From assembly GCF_003672135.1 (NCBI RefSeq), contig NC_039508.1:5518001-5582000 (forward strand): 64,000 nucleotides of DNA, read 5' to 3'. The stretch's first letter is position 1, and each line of letters begins with the position of its first letter. The stretch comes from Ooceraea biroi (taxonomy: Eukaryota; Arthropoda; Insecta; Hymenoptera; Formicidae). The notes beneath the pieces are model-generated. The model saw only the letters and a list, made by a program, of their open reading frames with translations, ran no database searches and was not told where the DNA came from. Below, in pieces: positions 26,481-35,533 of this stretch. The translations under genes were made by a program, and so were the position numbers.

Positions 26481-26635
26481 CCGTTACGTTAAGGATAATA
26501 TGCTGCACATTGTTGCACTCGCGGTTGACCGCCATGTATGTAGCTTCGCACTTGTAGAGGCCCTCGTCCTCCAACTTAACTTTCGGTATCTTCAGATAGG
26601 TTTTCGATGAATTCGTAGAATAGTCTATGTCGGCT
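26481..26635 (-). CDS. Exon encoding second half of Ig domain 1
   Basis: Acceptor gaatgtttcag and donor ACGG|GTAAGT bound this exon. It enters in phase 2 and exits in phase 1. It supplies the end of Ig1: a predicted E/F region YLKIPKVKLEDEGLYKCEAT with the canonical DEGxYxC motif and F-strand cysteine, then a second extra cysteine (NRECNNV) and the G strand ending LNVT. The extra cysteine probably pairs with the one in SPQCEG of the previous exon. Potential N-glycosylation sites are NSS and NVT. The exon is separated from its partner by the intron that holds the nested transposons. Confidence 0.9.
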
Positions 26636-28847
26636 CTGAAACATTCATGACGGTAAAAACAGTTGCGGTAAGAACAGCTTGAAGATACTGAAAGCATGAT
26701 TCAAACATTTAAAGACTTCAGCTGATGAAAAATTAATTACGATCGACGTGGTTTCGATTCTTGTTAATTCAGTTTCTGTTTCGTACGATGTAGCGTAAAG
26801 TTCAGTGGCGCATACATGATACGACATTACGGGAATGATTCATTCAACCGGTCTGGTTTCACGTGGCAATAACACCGTGGAACCTGATAAGTCCCGCTCG
26901 ACGCGTTATGTCAATTTCATTTTTGCGTAATTAGCGTTGGTGCATCCACAATAGTTACATTTTCATCAATTGTATAACGGGCCGATTGTATGCGCACCTT
27001 ATTAATGATTGTTGGACGGTACGGCTCATGCCGGTGCAAGTATAATGACCTCACGTAATGTCAATCTCAAATTGCGATTAACACTGGGTAATGAATCGGG
27101 CAATCAATGAGATTAATCTGCTCGTTATCCCGACTGAGTCGCGTAATCCATTTGCGACGATAAGGTGGCGATGTTATCACGCGTATACATACCATTCGAT
27201 CCAATTGTATTTACATATTACACATACACACACGCACATGATGTGTCTACACGCATGCATATGTGCATGCGCGTATTGTATTCCGTTACATGAATAACGG
27301 AATCGGAACACCATGGTCCTTGACATTGAATATTAATAATTTGCGGGAATAAACGAAGATAATTAAAAAACATGCACAAGGAACATCTCGCGTATTGCAT
27401 AATGCGAAGCAGGAAATTTCTGAATGCTCATGATTAGATCTGACAATGCGAAGGTGTCTTTGTTCTAGGGCCGTTAATGTGCGATAATGGAACAGCGAGA
27501 CGTTACAGTTGAAGGTCTTGGTATTTATATCCATAAATGGAAAGCAGATACGCATGTGTATGTAGGTCGCGTTCGATATTCCGTCAATAGATACCATGTA
27601 TACCATGCGAATACGGTAGTCGGTGTATTCAGTGGCGCTATTGAACCCGCCGCTACTCGATACAATTTGCATCCTCATCAGATCGATGGCTCATAATTTA
27701 AAAATTATTTAATGACGTAACTGGGAATATGTGAAAATACACTCAACTGAAAAAGCTTTAAAGATCTTATCTCTTTTTTCCATTTTACTCGTAAAAATCG
27801 TCGCGCCAAGCATGAATGGTTCATTGAAAAACGTTGACACCGTCCGTGAGTGAGTCGGAATGGCAAAACAAATTTAATATATATACGCCGTGTATATGGC
27901 CATATGGTGTCACTAAATCCAACAGCACCTTTATTAGCCAGATTAAAATGTTGCCGCGAGCAATTTTGGTAAATGAAATGCAAGTGTCGCTTTTATTTCT
28001 CGCTTTTCCAGTCTCACGGCATATAACGCGTGACGAGTCATTGTTTTTGCAAGCCACAAACTCCGCTATGAAATGCAGGTAATCGCGGTCAACCGACGTT
28101 TCGGCGTGTTGTTTGATCGACGAACCGTTTACGGCGTCATTAGCGCATTGTTGATACGACAATGTGTTGCACCGCTAATCAGCGATAACATGCAGCAGGA
28201 AACTATATTATTCCTCCTATGCTCGCGCGTAATTAGATTATCAGCCGTTATATACGTCATTAGTGCGATATACATCTTGGAAATTTAATTATGAGATTTT
28301 TCAAAGTGCATTGTATAATAGTTGCAATTTGAGAGAAGAATTGCACGCAATTAACGTAACATATGATGATTCACATGATAATTATATGACGAACGCAATC
28401 ACATCGACTAGTCTGCAGTTGACACTTCTTTGGAAATGTCGAAAATACCGAAGCACCAATGGTTTTACAGTCACAAGCGGTTTCGTATGCGCGACTTTAA
28501 ATGAAATTGCGTTATTTTTAGAATTTAAAAAATACCGTGAATTCGTATTCACGTTGCTAGTAACGCTGTCGGAGGTAGGATGGTCGTTACGTATTCTTTG
28601 TGGCACGCGGGATATAATAAAGTCGCATACGTACGGCGAACGCAACGTACGGGGACATTGCATTATATTTTCCAACTCTAACCGGGGCTCTGAACTAATC
28701 CGGATAATAGTATATGCCACATTATAAGGTATTCCACAAATAGCGGACATGTTTTTCATTAACTTATAAGAGCATTACAGTTTACGCGTCTTACTCACGT
28801 AATTTGCGACACGTATTCCGCGTCGATAAAACCTATCGTTACCACCT

Positions 28848-28856
28848 TAAATCACG
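28848..28856 (+). repeat. Left 9-bp target-site duplication
   Basis: TAAATCACG immediately left of the long-inverted-repeat element; the identical partner is at 32055-32063. Confidence 0.88.
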
Positions 28857-28905
28857 ATGTGCGTGAAGTTAGCACCGCTATTTTGTAAAAAAAAAGAAAT
28901 AAAAA

Positions 28906-28942
28906 TTGTGCTATGTTGTGCTAGGTTTGTGCTATATTGTGC
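28906..28942 (+). repeat. Cluster of four TTGTGC motifs at 10-11 bp spacing
   Basis: TTGTGC starts at 28906, 28916, 28927 and 28937, so all copies face nearly the same side of the DNA helix. The mirrored cluster in the right arm has three copies. A transposase-binding array is possible. Confidence 0.85.
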
Positions 28943-29129
28943 CGCAAGAATTAATCGAATATCACGAAAAACAAAGCGGTAGATCACAAAAATCACTTTT
29001 TTTGCCAGCACCGCCATTTTGTTTTTTTGACAAAATAAAAATTGTGCTGGATACAGCTGTAATTACTGTATATTGTGCCGTAAAAATTATAAGCGCATTT
29101 CTTCTCGTTTAAAAAAAAATAAAACTGTT

Positions 29130-29216
29130 AATTTTTCAGATGCAAAATTCGTAGCCTTGTAACGTTGAAACCGCGACAGATAATCCAATTCCGCAACTTG
29201 TGCTGAATTGTGCTAA
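29130..29216 (+). repeat. Internal module, copy 1
   Basis: Begins AATTTTTCAGATGCAAAA, runs through CCGCGACAGATAATCCAATT and ends with a TTGTGC pair spaced 10 bp. It is nearly identical to 29427-29514. Confidence 0.88.
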
Positions 29217-29426
29217 TCGAGACGAATAAAAATCATACATAAAAAGTCTCGCTACCCACGAGGGTTAGCTACAGATCGTTTCAAAAGGGGGTGGGAATAA
29301 ACAAAAATTGCACATTTGCGCAATTTCTCCACTTGTGCCAGATTGTGCTAGTCGAGCACAACTTTTCCTTATGGCAAAATGACGTCAGATGATTAGATTT
29401 CGCAATACAGCCAAAATTGGAACGTC

Positions 29427-29514
29427 AATTTTTCAGATGCAAAACTTCATAGCCTTGTAACATTGAAACCGCGACAGATAATCCAATTCCGCAACTTGTG
29501 CCGAATTGTGCTGA
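29427..29514 (+). repeat. Internal module, copy 2
   Basis: A near-identical repeat of 29130-29216, about 298 bp downstream, with a few substitutions and one indel. It also ends in a TTGTGC pair (29496/29506). The mariner insertion begins 22 bp later. Confidence 0.88.
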
Positions 29515-29536
29515 ATTATATAAAAAATATAAAATA

Positions 29537-29567
29537 TTGGGTCGTCCGGAAAGTTCGTGCCGATTTT
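29537..29567 (+). repeat. Mariner left terminal inverted repeat
   Basis: 31 bp, exact reverse complement of 30792-30822; TA target duplication immediately outside. Confidence 0.97.
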
Positions 29568-29720
29568 TAATAGATGGTGTTGGAACATGTCTCAATATAT
29601 CAATGTTATTGAAAACATACGATTTATATACATATGCTTAAAGGTGACATTTCAACGCATCTTTAGGAAAAAAGTTGTTTCAGATAAATTGATTCGTGTC
29701 AGTTTTGTACTCTTTTGAAG

Positions 29721-30748
29721 ATGGAAGAAAACAAAGAACATTTTAGACACTTGATGCTTTTCTATTACCGGAAAGGCAAAAATGCCTCACAAGCAACAAA
29801 TTCGATATGTTCTGTTTACGGAGAAGGCGCTTTAGCTGAAAGAACCGTACGTAAGTGGTTCGCTAAGTTTAGAGCTGGTGATTTTAACCTTAAAGACCAA
29901 GAACGCTCGGGCAGACCCTCTACTACTGATGATGACCAAATCAAGACACTGATCGAGAATAACCCGCGCTACACGACACGTGAATTAGCAGAGATACTGA
30001 AAATATCGAAAACCACTGTCCACGATCATGTAGTGAAGCTTGGTTACGTAAGTCACTATGATGTATGGGTTCCGCATAATTTGGCCGAAAAAATTTAATG
30101 GATCGCATTTCCATCTGCGACTCGCTGTACAAGCGCAACGCAAACGTACCATTTTTGAAGCAATTAGTGACGGGTGACGAAAAATGGATCATTTACAACA
30201 ATGTAGAACGAAAAAGATCCTGGGGTAAGCGAAATGAATCAGCATTAACCACTCCGAAAGCCGGCCTTCATCCAAAAAAAGTCATGCTCTGTGTCTGGTG
30301 GGATTGGAAAGGAATCCTATATTATGAGCTCCTACCACACAACCAAACGATAAATGCAGATAAGTACTGCTCGCAACTGGACGAATTACAGACAGCGATT
30401 CAGGAAAAACGTCCAGAATTAGCTAATAGGAAGGGCGTCGTGTTCCATCAGGACAATGCCAGACCTCATGTTTCTTTGACTACCCGACAAAAATTGTTGG
30501 AGTTTGGCTGGGATGTGCTACCTCACCCACCGTATTCACCAGACATTGCACCTTCAGACTTTCACTTATTTAGGTCTTTGCAAAATTCTCTTAGCGGCAA
30601 GAACTTCAACTCTTTGATCGACATAAAAAACCACCTTGAGGAATTTTTCGCCGAGAAACCTAAGAAGTTCTGGGAGAATGGAATCTTCCAGTTGCGTGAA
30701 AGATGGACAAAGGTTGTGAAACAAAACGGTGCATACATAAGTCAATAA
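29721..30748 (+). pseudogene. Mariner transposase with one frameshift
   Basis: The ATG at 29721 opens a 126-residue frame with the two N-terminal helix-turn-helix regions (AERTVRKWFAKFRAGD, ERSGRPSTTDD, TTRELAEILKISKTTVHDH) and the linker WVPHNLAEK. A one-base loss in the A-run near 30089-30095 makes the frame stop at 30096-30098. The catalytic domain continues in the other frame from 30098 to the stop at 30746-30748. The catalytic aspartates are visible: TGDEKW (codon 30176), HQDNARPH (30452) and SPDIAPSDFH (30557), with 34 residues between the last two, so DD34D. Apart from the frameshift it looks complete, about 342 residues, normal for mariner. An assembly or sequencing error in the homopolymer is possible. 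Confidence 0.94.
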
Positions 30749-30791
30749 ATATTTATCGACATAAAAAAATGTTGCCTTTGAATTTTCCTTC

Positions 30792-30822
30792 AAAATCGGC
30801 ACGAACTTTCCGGACGACCCAA
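30792..30822 (-). repeat. Mariner right terminal inverted repeat
   Basis: 31 bp, exact reverse complement of 29537-29567; TA follows at 30823. Confidence 0.97.
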
Positions 30823-30824
30823 TA

Positions 30825-31571
30825 TATAAAGATATAAAAAAATGTTAATAAATAAAAATTTTTAAAATGGTTAGTATATATAGATATCTCACATTGACGT
30901 GTTTCTTGCAGCAGAAAAAAGTTTAAAAAATTAAAAAAAACTTATAGAATATATAGACAAAAAACTTATATAAAAAAATAGATATAAAAATAAAAAAATG
31001 ATCTTCTATTAATAATAATTATACGTTACAACTTAAATATAAAATTATATTTTTACGTATACCTTTTTATTTTTTTAAATATTTATAGAGCATAAATAGA
31101 TGCAATAATTGATGAGCGTGGTCACATAATCCAGATGTTAAAAATAATATTTTTCTTTATTTTCTTTTTTAATGCTTATTAATCATATAGCGTATGGCTA
31201 AGTCATAGAATGCAATACAATTTCTTTAGTTACGTTTATTTAATTACGTTTATTTAGCTTATATGACATAAGGCATTCGCTCAGTACAAATAGAGAAATT
31301 TCGAAAATGTGCAATTTTTATTTTACTCCCACTACTTTTGGCCTATTTTTTTAAAACTCTGCATATTTCGACACACCTTTGACTGTTTTTTAGTGCACTC
31401 GATTAGCACAACTCGGCACAACTCGCAGAATCCGATTGCCTGCTACAGGTCAAAAGTTATAGGGGTATGAAGTTTTGAGTTTCTAAATGTTAGACGTTCT
31501 CTTTAGACGTTCGTAATGCGAAAACCAACGATCTGAGGACATTTTGTCATTATGAAAAGATGTTACACTCG
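30825..31571. other. Inner right part of the outer transposon
   Basis: AT-rich DNA from 30825 to about 31270, then sequence with distant similarity to the inner left side (reverse orientation), including a TTGTGC pair and AATCGAG-like ends near 31398-31424. No coding sequence is supported. Confidence 0.6.
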
Positions 31572-32054
31572 CTCAGCACAATCTGGCACAAGTGGAGAAA
31601 CTGCGCAAATGTGCAATTTTTGTTTATTTCCACCCCCTTTTGAAACGATCTGTAGCTAACCCTCGTGGGTAGCGAGACTTTTTATGTATGATTTTTATTC
31701 GTCTCGATTAGCACAATTCAGCACAAGTTGCGGAATTGGATTATCTGTCGCGGTTTCAACGTTACAAGGCTACGAATTTTGCATCTGAAAAATTAACAGT
31801 TTTATTTTTTTTAAACGAGAAGAAATGCGCTTATAATTTTTACGGCACAATATACAGTAATTACAGCTGTATCCAGCACAATTTTTATTTTGTCAAAAAA
31901 ACAAAATGACGGCGGTGGCAAAAAAGTGATTTTTGTGATCTACCGCTTTGTTTTTTGTGATATTCGATTAATTCTTGCGGCACAATATAGCACAACATAG
32001 CACAATTTTCATTTCTTTTTTTTTACAAAATGGCGGTGCTTACTTCACGTACAT
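31572..32054 (-). repeat. Right arm of long terminal inverted repeat
   Basis: Reverse complement of the left arm, about 483 bp. Its outer TTGTGC cluster has three units where the left arm has four, so the arms differ by one unit. Arm-to-arm substitutions show that the outer element is not a very recent insertion, or that the arms diverged before it inserted. Confidence 0.88.
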
Positions 32055-32063
32055 TAAATCACG
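32055..32063 (+). repeat. Right 9-bp target-site duplication
   Basis: TAAATCACG immediately right of the element, identical to 28848-28856. Confidence 0.88.
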
Positions 32064-34976
32064 CGATATTCTCAAACTGTTTGCACTGCACTTTTGTTTT
32101 AAACTCCGCACATATTGTAACATACTGTTATCGAATTGATGAAAAGCACGTTCCGTGTTTTGACTAAATGTATTTTCTACGGCAATAAAGTGGAATTTTT
32201 TACGGACAGTTTCGACCGACAATTTCCACGTACGAACGACCGAGCATACCGCGAGTGTATATAATTCAGAAGCATAATTACTGGATATTGCTTCGCTATC
32301 GTACTACCCGCGCGAGTGATGCGTAGGAGTAGATTGCCTCAAATTACTTTAAATCCATGTGACGTGAAATAGCAAGGGAAACAAATTTATTGAAAAAACA
32401 TATAATCGTTTCGCTCTAACGAGCAGAAAACAGTTTTCACGGAAAATTATAATGTCCGTTTTTCCCGTAATTCTTCAAAAGCAACGGTTATCTATCGAAC
32501 AGTAATTTTATCAGGGCCAGTGATGCGTGGTTTATCGATGAAGAAAACTTATGCAGGAAATATCGTGTTTGTTTTTACAGTATCCAAGCGAATGGGAGAG
32601 AGCTGTAACTACAATTACAAGTACGTATAACAGCATGTAAAACATTAAATTATTTCACTGCAACAGATAGATACATAAAAGCCTATGATATGTAGCTTAA
32701 TTACGACATGACAGTTTAATCAAGTATCATGCAATTGCGCAAAACGCATTTAGCTGTGGTTGTAGCGGTATTGCATTTGACGATTAACGACCATTGTAAC
32801 ATTTCATTAAATCCTTGAGAGGCCTACAGAATACATCGTAACAAGAGTTTAATGCTCGTCAAAGGAGACCGCTTCTCTTGAAGATCTTTGCCGCAAAGTG
32901 AGAGTATTAAAGAGCCCATAATGGCAACTAGCAACAAACAGGCTTTTATGAAGTTACCGCACAAGATTATAAATCAATATCCAATTAGTACCCATCACAC
33001 TAACTGAAATAAAAAATCAATATAAGACATCGTTGAGTCACAAAAAGATTGTAAAGATTATTAGGGAAAATGCATAAAATCTCGAAAACAAGCGATCACC
33101 GGTCAACAAATAAAAATTCCGCAAATTCATGTATTCTTTAATGAAAGAAAAGCTACGTTACATTGAAGCGCGTATCTCGAAACGAGATTTTCAGGGATTG
33201 TCTTTCGCACGTATGAATCGCGTTTGCCTTTTATCATCGCGTCACCGTAGACGACCTCGTTATTTTTTGACGAATACAACGAGCGCGTTATACCAAACAA
33301 GTGAAACGTGCAACGCAGACCGAATATTTTCTCGCATATTGTTGGGAATCTTTCCGGCATAAAAAATAAGCTTCCTACGTATAATACTTTTATTCCTCCA
33401 TAATAAAAAAAAACGGCAATTACGTGCGCTCTGCACAAATTTACCTCGCATCGTGCCGTCGTGCCAGACAATGTATGCATGGCCAAAGAGAAAAAGCGAT
33501 AATGGTTATTGAAGCGTTAAACGTGCTAATTGACCGTCTAAATAATAGCTTCCGTTTATTGACAGTTAATCTGTGCTTTTCACGATGTCGATAGTCCGGT
33601 GCTAATTGCACCAGAGATATATATTTAATATGCCTATATTTTTTTAACTATAAATATCTAAAAACGAGATATCCCGTAATACCTCCGCGTCTTTTCTCTT
33701 AAAAGAAAAATTATTCTTGTTCAACTTAAATGTTTGTCTATAATACAGAAGAGGTAGAATAGTATCCAATTTTTCATTAAGATATTAATTAAAATAAAGA
33801 TGGATGAACATGAATTTGCAAATTATTCTACTTGATGACGATTACCGCATTTATTATTAATTAATCAAGGTGAATCCGTTTTAATTATTTACACGAATTG
33901 AGATATAGGACAGCGCTATTCCCAGTCTCTCGGCTATTGAACGAAATCTCTAAGGAATTGTAGATGCACTTCAGGCTCGTGTTTGCACGCCAATTGCAGC
34001 GTGAGGCGAGGCAATAATGCTCCAAGTAAATGCCCGTATTGGCAGGGCGAATCACAATTGAAAGATGTAGCTAGTTGGCTTAATGCCTTAACGAAGTTTC
34101 TTCATTTGCGGTTAAATCAGTGTACATACAAATTTTCCGCACAGCACGAAATTTGTTAAATGAATTCAGTATAACAATTTTCGCAAAATTACTTGATATC
34201 ATTGTCAGATATTGATACATACTCACTCTACGCGCAAAAATAAATATTTAATATCAAGTGAATTATCGACATAATTGTGAACAGTACGAAAATCAATTGC
34301 GATAATAATCACTATAATCTGTGGCTTCGCGCTCTAAATATTCGGATGTGCATATTTAACACGCGACATATACCGGAACTAGAAGGCACCAACCAAGTTT
34401 CCCAAATATAGACCGTGAACCACAATATGCAATTATATGATGATAATCCTGGAGCGGACATAATCGCGGTAGTTACAATCCCACGTGTAAACAGGAAATT
34501 ACCAAAACCAAAACCGTTGATATTGTAAGAGAATATTTTATGTCGCCTGTAAAGGCGCTAAGTTACGTGTACAAATAATGCTCTGTGAAATTTTTCACAC
34601 CATTTGTGAAAGAAATTTTAATGAGAGCAACGCTCTCGAGAAAGTTTTTAAATATCTATCAAAGTAAAAAATTTCACAGTTCTACGCATCCAAACTTTAC
34701 GTAAAAATTTATGAACGATGCGCATCGAATAAATTATATTTTTCCCATCATCAAGTACGCGCGAAAATATTTTTATTGAAACTGTCAGTTAGATTACGGT
34801 GTTGCTAGTCATCTGTGTCGCGATTTTCAGCAAATTTATACGACACACCGCGCAGCACCGTGATGCTGCCTGTTTACTTTAAAAGGAAAAATACAAGAGA
34901 GTCGCCTAATTAAGTCGAGGCATGAGCTGAAGCCACTTAGCCTTGTGCAATCGCCTCGATATGGCGGTCTAATTAC

Positions 34977-35166
34977 CTGGCAGCGATATCGTTGTTGCCG
35001 CGTATTATACCGGCATCCTCGCTGAATATGAAAATTCGCGTGGGTCCGCGGTACCATTTGATGCTGTGTAGGCCCTCGCATTGCGGTGACTTCAAGACGC
35101 ACGGCAGTAGAACCTCCGTACTCAACTCGGCGTGCTTCTCGCTCCTCAACCACGGCTCGCCGCTTC
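34977..35166 (-). CDS. Exon encoding first half of Ig domain 1
   Basis: This is the most upstream exon identified. The acceptor ttcgtttcag precedes it at 35167 and the donor reads CAG|GTAATT at 34976. It enters in phase 1, so one base comes from an unseen upstream exon, and leaves in phase 2. The product carries the Ig B-strand cysteine (VLLPCVLKS), an extra cysteine (SPQCEG), and the core tryptophan (HSIKWYRGPTRIF). It ends inside arginine codon AG|A, completed by the next exon 8.3 kb away. No methionine start or signal peptide is encoded, so at least one further 5' exon must exist. An in-frame ATG-like extension upstream reads through the intron and is not a start. Confidence 0.88.
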
Positions 35167-35310
35167 CTGAAACGAACGCATTATGCGGATTTAATGACGA
35201 TACTTGCGTCCGCAATTGCGGTGCCGAATGTATCGACAACGCTCGACAAAAACGCAATCAGCGAGCGAATTGTTTCATCACGCGATGCCGTATTTTACTG
35301 AGGGATTTTA

Positions 35311-35335
35311 CTAACGGCGCTTCGTGCGCCGTTAG
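35311..35335. repeat. 10-bp stem hairpin near the Ig1 exon
   Basis: CTAACGGCGC, a five-base loop TTCGT, then GCGCCGTTAG. It lies about 145 bp upstream of the exon acceptor on the minus strand. The GC-rich stem is stable, but no function is known. Confidence 0.9.
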
Positions 35336-35484
35336 CATTAAGATCGTACGTTCGATGAGAAATGAATATGAGCCATTACGGTAATTTCTTTTGTTATTTA
35401 CTGTACCCGTGACTTAAGTTTATCGTGGCTCAGGCACGCTACTGCAGGCAAGTCTTTGTTGGTCGGCAAAAGGAAAGAGAAGGA

Positions 35485-35487
<3 letters not shown>

Positions 35488-35530
<43 letters not shown>
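35488..35530. repeat. GA microsatellite
   Basis: About 18 GA units, then AAGAGA. On the receptor's coding strand this is a CT tract about 320 bp upstream of the Ig1 exon. Confidence 0.95.

Positions 35531-35533
<3 letters not shown>

Larger units (their letters stand above)
28857..29350 (+). repeat. Left arm of long terminal inverted repeat
   Basis: About 494 bp that match the reverse complement of 31572-32054 with scattered substitutions and small indels. It contains four TTGTGC motifs at 28906, 28916, 28927 and 28937, and pairs at 29198/29208 and 29333/29343. Beyond about 29350 the two sides still resemble each other but at much lower identity. Confidence 0.88.
29537..30822 (+). mobile_element. 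Mariner transposon, nearly intact, nested in the outer element
   Basis: A 1286-bp element with 31-bp inverted repeats identical at both ends (29537-29567 and 30792-30822), starting TTGGGTCGTCCGGAAAGTTC. TA dinucleotides flank it at 29535-29536 and 30823-30824, the standard Tc1/mariner target. It contains one transposase gene in the plus direction. Perfect terminal repeats and near-intact coding sequence indicate a recent insertion relative to the host element. From memory of the family, the transposase wording resembles the cecropia/mellifera-type mariners. Confidence 0.97.
28857..32054. mobile_element. Long-inverted-repeat DNA transposon, Mutator-like or foldback, non-autonomous
   Basis: The left end begins ATGTGCGTGAAGTTAGCACC and the right end, read on the minus strand, begins ATGTACGTGAAGTAAGCACC. 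The similarity continues for nearly 500 bp on each side. An identical 9-bp sequence TAAATCACG lies directly outside both ends. Long inverted repeats with 9-bp duplications are typical of Mutator-like elements; foldback elements are the alternative. No transposase of its own was found: the only coding sequence inside belongs to the nested mariner. After removing the mariner and one TA the element would be about 1.9 kb. The call of superfamily is inference from structure alone. Confidence 0.8.
26636..34976 (-). other. Intron splitting Ig1 (8.34 kb), host of nested transposons
   Basis: Phase-2 intron. About 3.2 kb of it (28857-32054) is a transposon containing another transposon. The remaining sequence (26636-28847 and 32064-34976) shows no exon, RNA gene or further transposon that I can support. 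Without the insertion and one copy of the target duplication the intron would be about 5.1 kb. Confidence 0.75.
1..35166 (-). other. Gene span: multi-Ig cell-adhesion receptor, partial at both ends
   Basis: Eight minus-strand exons join in frame across seven introns, all with GT donors and AG acceptors. The phases of each donor and the next acceptor match every time (2, 1, 1, 1, 0, 1, 2), which is strong evidence for one gene. The product so far is Ig1-Ig2-Ig3-Ig4, each domain with a B-strand Cys, a core Trp and, for Ig1-3, an F-strand Cys; the F-strand Cys of Ig4 lies beyond the window. Several N-x-S/T sites fit a secreted or cell-surface protein. Family knowledge: insect receptors with this layout (echinoid, sidestep family, nephrin-like) mediate contact between neighbouring cells or axon and muscle. 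Echinoid-like is my preferred guess, from the Ig1 and Ig4 wording, but this is from memory and unproven. The signal peptide, membrane span and tail are not in the identified exons. Confidence 0.85.

Noticed and set aside
28263..28727. 154-codon plus-strand frame just left of the transposon
   Set aside because: No domain, no splice context and an overlapping open frame on the other strand; looks like chance.
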